A stretch of 17,500 nt of DNA from Monoplex corrugatus (lineage: Eukaryota; Mollusca; Gastropoda; Littorinimorpha; Ranellidae), in the NCBI GenBank assembly GCA_030674185.1, contig JAPXFY010000016.1, positions 39,609,966 to 39,627,465 on the forward strand, written 5' to 3'. Position numbers and translations under genes: made by a program. Below, one piece after another: positions 1-10,467 of the stretch. The notes below the pieces were generated by a model. That model was given only the letters and a program-made list of their open reading frames with translations. It was not told the DNA's origin and made no database searches. Within the stretch, counting starts at the first letter, position 1, and each line of letters opens with the position of its first letter.

Positions 1-735
1 AGGCAGGACTGAAAATGAGTGCCAAAAAGACCAAAGTCATGCACATAGAAGGTTCAGCTGACCAGCCACAGCAGAGCGTACGAATAGATAAAACAGAGCT
101 GGAAAACGTGGACAACTTCAACTACTTGTGTTCCGTCAAAACCAAAACAGGACCCTGCAGCAAGGACATCAGCCTACATGGCCTACATGGCCAAGCAAAA
201 GAATGGTCCAGTTGAACAACATATGGAAAGACAGAGACATACCAATGAAACTAAAAATAAGAATTTTACCTTGCTTGATCTGGTCTGTTTTTGTGTACGG
301 ATGTGAAGCCTGAACTTTGAAGAAAAACGACGAAAATAAAATAAACGCACAGAAATGCGGTTCTACATGCGTTTAATGGACAGACAGAAAAAGAAATGAA
401 AGCGTGCTAAAAGAATTAGCTGTCCAACATAATATGCTCCCAGAGATCAACAAAAGAAAATTGAAGTATATCGGTCACATGAACAGAAACACAAGAACCG
501 ATTTGATGACATCAGTCCTGCAGGGGAGAGTCGAGGCAAAGAGAAAACAAGGAAGGCCAGTAAAATCCTTCATGGACAAAATTGATGCTGGAACGGCAGC
601 CTGCAAACTGGGGCTCGCTCCATGACATCATACACAGGAGCAGAGACTGTGTTGCCTGGCGATCCTTCGTGACAAAAAGTGGAGCTCCCACCGTCGTCCA
701 CGGCGATGGAGATTGATGATGGATGATGATCAACA
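1..735 (+). mobile_element. 3' end of a decayed non-LTR retrotransposon (RTE/Jockey-like LINE)
   Basis: This is the C-terminal, post-polymerase part of a LINE reverse transcriptase ORF, spread over several frames. Frame 3 (15-215) reads a VDNFNYL...GPCSKDIS segment, the usual FxYLGSxxxxDGxCxxDI block. Frame 2 then reads NNIWKDRDIPMKLKIRIL and VYGCEA, followed by a TGA at 311-313 where the family has Trp (YGCExWTL). At 404-610 a stretch with LKYIGHMNRN and KRKQGRPVKSFMD matches the RRLxxxGHxxRM / GRPxxxWxDDI end domain. A further frame change gives SLHDIIHRSRDCVAW and a stop at about 712. A TGATGATGGATGATGAT tail follows, like the short simple-repeat 3' tails of RTE elements. Frameshifts and the nonsense codon show it is dead. 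The 5' part lies outside the window or is lost. Clade assignment is tentative. Confidence 0.8.
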
Positions 736-743
736 TATGTTAC

Positions 744-2030
744 TGCTGACAAAGGTCTGCCTCCTGATAATGTTACAATCCTAACAACAATGTTACTACT
801 GACATGTTACAATCCTGACAACAATATTACTGCTGACAAAGGTCTGCCTCCTGATAATGTTACAATCCTAACAACAATGTTGCTATTGACAAAGGTTTGC
901 CTCCTGATAATGTTACAATCCTAACAACAATGTTACTACTGACATGTTACAATCCTGACAACAATATTACTGCTGACAAAGGTCTGCCTCCTGATAATGT
1001 TACAATCCTAACAACAATGTTGCTATTGACAAAGGTCTGCCTCCTGATAATGTTACAATCCTAACAACAATGTTACTACTGACATGTTACAATCCTGACA
1101 ACAATATTACTGCTGACAAAGGTCTGCCTCCTGATAATGTTACAATCCTAACAACAATGTTGCTGTTGACAAAGGTCTGCCTCCTGATAATGTTACAATC
1201 CTAACAACAATGTTACTACTGACATGTTACAATCCTGACAACAATATTACTGCTGACAAAGGTCTGCCTCCTGATAATGTTACAATCCTAACAACAATGT
1301 TGCTATTGACAAAGGTCTGCCTCCTGATAATGTTACAATCCTGACAACAATGTTACTGCTGACATGTTACAATCCTGACAACAATCTTACTGCTGACAAA
1401 GGTCTGCCTCCTGATAATGTTACAATCCTAACAACAATGTTGCTATGACAAAGTCTGCCTCCTATAATGTTACAATCCTACAACAATGTTACTACTGACA
1501 TGACAATCCTGCAACATTGCTGATGACAAGTCTCCTCTGATAATTTACAATCCTAACAACAATGTTGCTGCTGACAAAGGTCTGCCTCCTCATAATGTTA
1601 CAATCCTGACAACAATCTTACTGCTGACAAAGGTCTGCCTCCTGATAATTTACAATCCTAACAACAATGTTACTGCTGACAAAGGTCTGCCTCCTGATAA
1701 TGTTACAATCCTGACAACAATGTTACTGCTGACATGTTACAATCCTGACAACAATCTTACTGCTGACAAAGGTCTGCCTCCTGATAATGTTACAATCCTA
1801 ACAACAATGTTACTACTGACATGTTACAATCTAACAACAATCTTACTGCTGACAAAGTCTGCCTCCTGATAATTCAATCCTGACAACAATCTTACTCTGA
1901 CAAAGTCCTGCCTCCTGATAATGTCAATCCTGACAACAATGCTTACTAGCTGACAAAGGTCTGCCCCTGATATGTTACAATCCTAAAACAATGTTCTATT
2001 GACAAAGGTCTGCCTCCTGATAATTTACAA
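744..2030. repeat. Minisatellite with a 140-bp higher-order unit (53+53+34), decaying at its right side
   Basis: The basic unit is 53 bp, containing TGTTACAATCCTAACAACAA and GACAAAGGTCTGCCTCC. Two full units plus a 34-bp unit lacking the 19-bp AAAGGTCTGCCTCCTGATA make a 140-bp higher-order unit. Its phase recurs at 841, 981, 1121, 1261 and 1401 with only a few differences per copy. A partial copy occupies 744-840. From about 1443 onward the units keep their order but gain many single-base deletions. I see no gene on either strand here. It lies downstream of the dehydrogenase stop codon. Confidence 0.95.
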
Positions 2031-2830
2031 TCCTGACAACAATGTTACTACTAACAAAAGCCTGCCCCCTGATAACAATCCTGACAACAATGTTACTACT
2101 AACAAAAGCCTGCCCCCTGATAACAATCCTGACAACAATGTTACTACTAACAAAAGCCTGCCCCCTGGATAACAATCCTGACAACAATGTTACTACTAAC
2201 AAAAGCCTGCCCCCTGGATAACAATCCTGACAACAATGTTACTACTAACAAAAGCCTGCCCCTGATACAATCCTGACATCAATTATAACTAACAAAAGCC
2301 TGCCCTGTATACAATCCTGACAACAATGTTACTACAACAGAAGGTCCTGCCCCTGATAACAATCCTGACAAATGTTACTACTAACAAAAGCCTGCCCCTG
2401 TAACAATCTGACAACAATTAACTACAATAAACTGCCCCCGATAACAATCCTGACAACAATGTTACTACTAACAAAAGCCTGCCCCTGATAACTGACAGTA
2501 CAAATACTGAACAATGTTATGTGCAAAGAAGCTCTGCCTGCCTGTTAATTACAATCCTGACAATGTTTTCTACAATGAAGAAGGTCTGCCTCCTGATAAG
2601 TTAACAATCCTGACAAATGCTCATAACAAAGATCTGCCTACCTGGAAAATGTTACAATCGACATAAAATACGACAAAGATCACATCCCGATAATGACACA
2701 ACGACAACAATGGTACAGACCAAAGTCTGCCTCCTGATAATTCATCCTGACATGTACTGTGACAAGTCTGCCTCCTGAATATTACAATCTGAACTGCATA
2801 ATGTTATTTCGGATGACAAGTAAGCAAGTG
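2031..2830. repeat. Related minisatellite, 48/49-bp variant block, then degraded units
   Basis: The array continues, but the unit changes to 48 bp (49 bp where the end reads CCTGGATAA), with ACTACTAACAAAAGCCTGCC replacing the ACTGCTGACAAAGGTCTGCC version. About five near-identical copies occupy roughly 2031-2270. Further copies to about 2490 are damaged by small deletions, and from 2500 to 2830 only scattered CTGCCTCCTGATAA and ACAATCCTGACA pieces remain. The short minus-strand reading frame at 1996-2202 is only the repeat read in an open frame. Confidence 0.9.
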
Positions 2831-3323
2831 CTGAACCGCTACACTAACAAGTTACAAAGCTCAAGTAACAGACAGGCTATCCATGAAACTTATCTGTATT
2901 AAAACTGCCTCATAATTGCAACAAAAAAGACAGGCATTAAATTGGTGGCGCGAAATCTTGCGACTCCTATCCCCAGGACAGCACTCGAATGACATAATAT
3001 TGTGACAAAAGGAAAATACAGTACAATCAATACATTACAGCTCCCCTTAATTGTTTCATACGTCCAATATGCATACATACAATAGAGACGCCTTCTAACA
3101 TTTTCAATCCCCCATCCAATCAAAACAAAATTATCAATGGAGCGTTCTTGTCCTTTCCTCTAACCTGACCACAAATACGTACAAACAAGTACAGCGTTCT
3201 CCTAACCTGTTCCCTTCACTGTCTAAAATACAATCAGAAATGTACTCCTTTCACAACATGGTGGTGGATAAGGCCACGGTGTGTTAAGGGCGAGGGTGTA
3301 AACTCGCTGGAGGATGGATACTC
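2831..3323 (-). other. 3' flank / presumed 3' UTR of the SDR gene
   Basis: This is non-repetitive sequence between the stop codon of the dehydrogenase and the minisatellite. A 3' UTR is expected here, because the gene runs right to left and its stop is at 3326-3324. I found no canonical AATAAA on the minus strand in this stretch, so I cannot place the polyadenylation site. The 74-codon minus-strand frame at 2899-3123 has no recognisable domain and I do not call it a gene. Confidence 0.4.
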
Positions 3324-3541
3324 TCACAGGTGTTTGGGGCGAACAGCATTTCGGGTGACGAGCCAGTCGGCCAGACGGGTGGGCATCAATGCCAGGGGAC
3401 GGAAGAACAGATGGGCGTTTAAGCCTACGGCGTAGGTCAGTAAAGGTCGTTTGGAGGTTAACGCATGCACGTAGGCGTCTACCACTTCTTCTGGGTTAGT
3501 GCTGACGAGGCTGGTTTTCAACTGTAGCCAAGACTTCATCA
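3324..3541 (-). CDS. SDR terminal coding exon with stop
   Basis: The acceptor is TTGCTTCTGTGCAG with the exon beginning at 3541. The first two bases complete the Leu codon (YIDN-L-MKSWLQLK). It encodes 71 further residues: an NPEEVVDAYVHALTSKRP helix, which in this family follows the substrate loop, then a hydrophobic AVGLNAHLFFRPLALMP segment that may touch the membrane, and the end ADWLVTRNAVRPKHL. The stop is TGA at 3326-3324. Upstream frame extension through the (CA)n tract is intron read-through. Confidence 0.92.
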
Positions 3542-3619
3542 CTGCACAGAAGCAAGAATGCGTTGTCAAAGACACACATATACATACTAACAGATGTGCA
3601 CACACACACACACACACAA

Positions 3620-3669
<50 letters not shown>

Positions 3670-3768
3670 GCACGCACGCACGCACACAAACAAACAAACA
3701 AACACACATACACATGTGTGCACGAAAGCATACACTGTCTAAAATCACTTAAGTGAACTGAGATTAAA

Positions 3769-3856
<88 letters not shown>

Positions 3857-6800
3857 CACAGCACAGCACAGTACAGCACTGCACAGGCCACACATGCATG
3901 TGTATGGCGATGGAAGGGAGAATATCACAGAAGAAACTGGTTGCAGTCTGGAATTTGTCTAGTAAGATTTCTCGCACTCGAACAATTCCATATGCGCTTC
4001 ACCCAAATCTGCCAGAAATTATCTGCCAGACTTCCTGAGCCTGCGCAAATCCCTGTGCGTTGGCGAAGTGTTGACATGAGAAAGGGGGGTGAGGGACTTA
4101 GGAGACACTAAGCTGACACCACCACAATGTGGAAACATTAAGATGGGCAACGAATAGGGCAGTTTTCAATGTTGCAGGCTGGGACTGAACTCGAGATTTT
4201 CAGAGTTTGATCGTGTTTTTAATTTGGATTGGACTGGTTGGAATTGGATCTTTGATTCTGTTCTGTTCTGTTCTGTTCCGTTCCGTTCCGTTCTGTTCTG
4301 TTCTGTTCTGTTCTGTTTCTCTGTACTCTGTTCTTTTCTGTTCTGCTCTAGTTTTCTTTTGTTTTGTTTTGTTTTGTTTTGCTTTCTTCGGAATCACAGC
4401 GGAATGTATGAGTGCAGAATTTGGGTTGCTCTCAACACCAATGGACATGTCTACATAAAATCCTCTCCATACACACTCTACACATAATCCTCTCCATACA
4501 CACTCTACACATAATCCTCTCCATACACACTCTACACATAATCCTCTCCATACACACTCTACATATAATCCTCTCCATACACACTCTACATATAATCCTC
4601 TCCATACACACTCTACACATAATCCTCTCCATACACACTCTACACATAATCCTCTCCATACACACTCTACACATTATCCTCTCCATACACACTCTACATA
4701 TAATCTACTCCGTACACACTCTACACATAATTCTCTCCATACACACTCTACACATAATCTACTCCGTACACACTGTGCACATAATCCTCTCCATACACAC
4801 TCTACACATAATCCTCTCCATACACACTCTACACATAATCTACTCCGTACACACTGTGCACATAATACTCTCAATTCACACTCTATATATAATCTACTCC
4901 GTACACACTGTGCACATAATACTCTCAATTCACACTCTGCACATAACTCTCCATACACGCTCTACACATAATTCTCTCCATACACACTCGACACATAATC
5001 TACTCCATACACACTCTGCACATACTTCTCTCTATACACACTCTACACATACAAATAATCTACTCCATACACGCTCTACACATAATTCTCTCTATACACA
5101 CTCTACACGTAATCCTCTCCATATACACTCTGCACATAATTCTCTCCATACACACTCTACACATAATCTACTCCTTACACGCTCTAAACATAATCCTCTC
5201 CATGCACACTACACAAATAATCTACTCCATACACACTCTACACATAATCTTCTTCTTACACACTCTACACATCCATGTAATCTACTCCATATACGCTCTA
5301 CATATAATTCTCTCCAGACACACTCTAAACATAATCTACTCCATACACACTCTACACATAATCCCCTCCATACACACTTTATACATAATCCTCTCCATAC
5401 ACACTCTACACATACACGTAATCTACTCCATACACGCTCTACACATAACTCTCTCCATACACACTGTAAACATAATCTACTCCATACACGCTCTACACAT
5501 AATCCCCTCCATACACACTTTACACATAATTCTCTCCATACACACTCTAAACATAATCTACTTCATACACACTCTACACATAATCCTCTCCATACACACT
5601 CAACACATAATCTACTCCAAACACACTCTACACATAATTCTCTCCATATACACTCGACACATAATCTACTCCAAACACACTCTACACATAATCCTCTCCA
5701 TACACACTCTACACATAATCCTCTCCATACACTCTACACATTATCTACTCCATACACGCTCTACACATAATCCTCTCCATACACACTATACACATAATCT
5801 ACTCCATAAACACTCTACACATAATCTACTCCATACACACTCTGCACATAATTCTCTTCCTACACACTCTACACATAATTTACTCCATAAACACTCTACA
5901 CATAATCCTCTCCATGCACACTCTACACATACATGTAATCTACTCCATACACACTCTACACATAATTCTCTCCATACACACTCTACACATAATCTACTCC
6001 ATAAACACTCTACACATAATCTACTCCATACACTCGACTAATTCTCTCACACTATACCAAATTACTCATAAACCACTCTACACATATACATCATACAATC
6101 TACACTCAGTAATACTCAACACTCTACACATAATCTACTCCATACACGCTCTACACATAATCTCTCATCTACCTCTATACTACTACTCCATACAGACATA
6201 ATTTCTCACACCTCACAATTCAGTAATCTACGCATACACGCTCTACACATAATTCTCTCCATACACACTCTAAACATAATCTACTCCATACACACTCTAC
6301 ACATAATCCTCTCCATACACACTCTGCACATAATTCTCTCCAAACACACTCTAAACATAATCTACTCAATACACAGTCTACACATAATTTACACCATACA
6401 CACTCTACACATAATCTACTCCATACACATTTTATACATAATCCTCTCCATACACACTCTGCACATAATTCTCTCCAAACACACTCAAACATAATCTACT
6501 CCATACACACTCTACACATAATTTACACCATACACACTCTACACATAATCTACTCCATACACACTCTACACATAACTCTCCATACACTCTACACATAATC
6601 TACTCCATACACGCTCTACACTAATCCTCTCCATACACACATACACATAATCTACTCCATACACACTCTACACATAATCTACTCCATACACACTCTGCAC
6701 ATAATTCTCTCCCTACACACTCTAAACATAATCTACTCCATTCACACTCTACACATAATCCTCTCCATGCACACTCTACACATAATCCTCTCCATGCACA

Positions 6801-9800
6801 CTCTACACATAATCTACTCCATTCATGGTCTACACATAATTCTCTCCATACACACTCGACACATAATCTACTCCATACACACTCTACACATAATCTACTC
6901 CATACATACTCTGCACATGATTCTCTCCATACACGCTCTACACATAATTCTCTCCATACACACTCGACACATAATCTACTCCATACACACTCTACACATA
7001 ATCCCATCCATACACACTCTGCACATAATTCTCTCCATACACACTCTAAACATAATCTACTCCATACACACTCTACACATAATCCTCTCCATGCACACTC
7101 TACACATAATCTACTCCATACACGCTCTAAACATAATCCTCTCCATGCACACTCTACACATAATCTACTCCATACACACTCTGCACATAATTCTCTGCAT
7201 ACACACTCTATACATATTTCTCTCTATACACACTCTATACATGTTCCTCTCCATACACACTCTACATGTAATCCTCTCCATACACTCTATATTTAATCAT
7301 CTCCATGCACAATCTGCACATAATTCTCTCCATACACACTCTACACATAATCCTCTCAATACACGCTCTACACATAATCTACTCCATACACACTCTGCAC
7401 ATAATTCTCTCCATACACACTCTGCACATAATTTTCTCCATATACAATCTACACATATTTCTCTCCATTCACACTCTGCACATAATTCTCTCCATACACG
7501 CTCTACACGTAATCCTCTCCATACACACTCTACACATAAACTACTCCATGCACACTCTACACATAATCAACATCATACACACTCAGCACATAATTCTCTC
7601 TATACACACTCTACACTTACATGTAATCTACTCCATACACGCTATACACACATAATTCTTTCCATACACACTACTAACACATAATCATACTCCATACACG
7701 CTCTAAACATAATCCTCTCCATGCACACTCTACACATAATCTACTCCATGCACACTCTGCACATAATTCTCTCCATACACGCTCTACACATAATCTACTC
7801 CATACACACTCTGCACATAAATCTCTCTATACACACTTGCACATAATTCTCTCCATAACACACTCTACACACACATGTAATCTTACTCCATAACGCTCTA
7901 CATATAATTCTTCCTTACACAGTTCTAAACATACCCGTTCCATACACACTTCACATAATTCTCTCCATACACACTCTAAACATAATTCTCTCCATACATG
8001 CTCGACACATAATCCTCTCCAGACACACTCTACACATAATCACTCTCCATACACACTTCACATAATCATCTCCAGACACACTCTACAACATACTCTCGCC
8101 ATACATACTCTACATTTAATCATCTCCATACACACTCTGCACATAATTCTCTCCATACACACTCTACACATATCCTCTCGATATACACTCTACACATAAT
8201 CATCTCCATACACAATCTACACATAATCTCTCCATGCACGCTCTACATATAATCTTCTCCATACACATCTACACATAATCCTCTCCAACACATTCTACAC
8301 ATAATCTACTCCATATCAATCTATACATAATCCTCTCCATACACGCTCTACACATAATCCTCTCCATGCACGCTCTACACATAATTCTCTCCATACACAC
8401 TCTACACATAATCCTCTCCGTACACAATCTACACATAAATTACTCCATACACACTCTAAACATAATCTACTCCATACACACTCTACACATAATCCTCTCC
8501 ATACACAATCTTACACATAATCCATCTCCATGCACGTTCTACATATAATCCTCTCCATACACACTCTACACATAATCCTCTCCATACACGCTCTACACAT
8601 AATTCTCTCCATACACGCTCTACACATTATTCTCCATACACGCTCTACACATAATTCTCTCCATACACACTCTACACATAATTCTCTCCATACACGTCTA
8701 CACAAAATCTACCCATACACACTCTGCACATAATTCTCTCTCCATACACACTCTAAACATAATCTACTCCATACACACTCTACACATAATCCTCTCCATG
8801 CACACTCTACACTAAATCTACTCCATACACGTTCTACACATAATCCTCTCCATACACACTCAACACATAATCTACTCCATACACATTCTACACATAATCT
8901 ACTCCATACACACTATACACATAATCTACTCCATACACACTCTACACATAATCTACTCCATACACATTCTACACATAATCCTCTCTACACATTATTTTCT
9001 CCATACACACTCTAAACATAATCTACTCCATACACACTCTACACATAATCCTCTCCATGCACACTCTACACATAATCTACTCCATACACGCTCTGCGCAT
9101 AATTCTCTCCATACACACTCTACACACACATGTAATCTACTCTATAAATGCTCTTCACATAATTCTCTCCATACACACTCTAAACATAATTCTCTCTATA
9201 CATACTCTACACATAATCCTCTCCAGACACACTCTACACATAATCATCTCCATACACACTTCACATAATCATCTCCATACACACTCTGCACATAATTCTC
9301 TCCATACACACTCTACACATAATCCTCTCCATACACAATCTGCACATAATCCTCTCCATACACATTCTACACATAATCCTCTCCATACACGCTCTACACA
9401 TAATCCTCTCCAATCTACACATAATCCTCTCCATGCACGCTCTACACATAATCCTCTTCATACACACTCTACACATAATCCTCTTCGTACACAATCTACA
9501 CATAATCTACTCCATACACACTCTACACATAATCCTCTCCATACACACTCTTCACATCCATGTAATCCATTCCATACACGCACTACTCATTATTCTCTCC
9601 ATACACACTCTAAACATAATCTACTCCATACACACTCTACACATAATCCTCTCTACACATTATTCTCTCCATACACACTCTAAACATAATCTACTCCATA
9701 CACACTCTACACATAATCCTCTCCATACACACTCTACACATAATATACTCCATACACACTTACACATAATATACTCCAGACACACTCTAAACATAATCCT

Positions 9801-10375
9801 CTCTATACACACTCTACACATAATCCTCTCCATGCTCACTCTACACATGTCTTGTCCATACACACTCTACACATGATCCTCCCTATGGACAATCTGCAGT
9901 TAATTAACACATCTCTCCACATAAACTGTCTACATACACATTGCACATAGATAACTCACAATTATCTATGTAATCTTCTCCATACACGCTCTGTACAGAG
10001 GGAGAAGCAGCCTGGAAAATCCGGGTCATGGTGCTCCGTGTGACGTCATCATTCAACAGGTTAGTGTCGTAAGCTCCAGGCTCTATGGAATGGACACTGA
10101 TCCCGTGAAAGTACAGCTCTCGTCTGTAACAATATAACGTTATCATGCCAGTAGAACAGCTCCAGTCTGAAATAGTATCACGTCATCATTGCAGTACAGT
10201 TCTCATCTGAAACAATATCACGTCATCACTCAACAGTACAGGTCTCGTCTGAAACAATATCACGTCATCATTCTCGTCTTTTACATTTTTTTGTCTTGAA
10301 TTCTCATTATCCATGTTATCAAACAAGTAACAAAAATAGAAACATATAAAACAGCAATGAAAATCTAAAATATAC

Positions 10376-10467
<92 letters not shown>

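Noticed and set aside
3324..3977. Single 217-codon minus-strand gene
   Set aside because: Only the last 71 codons are real coding sequence. The upstream part runs through an acceptor and (CA)n microsatellites, giving a Cys-Val repeat.
4412..5770. 452-codon + strand open frame (and similar frames to 9876 on both strands)
   Set aside because: It is the 27-bp minisatellite read in frame. The period is divisible by three, so stops are avoided, and it has no start context, domain or splice evidence.
9904..10146. Separate small gene starting at the Met at 10146
   Set aside because: That Met lies in the intron upstream of the acceptor. The domain content and phase join this segment to the other SDR exons.
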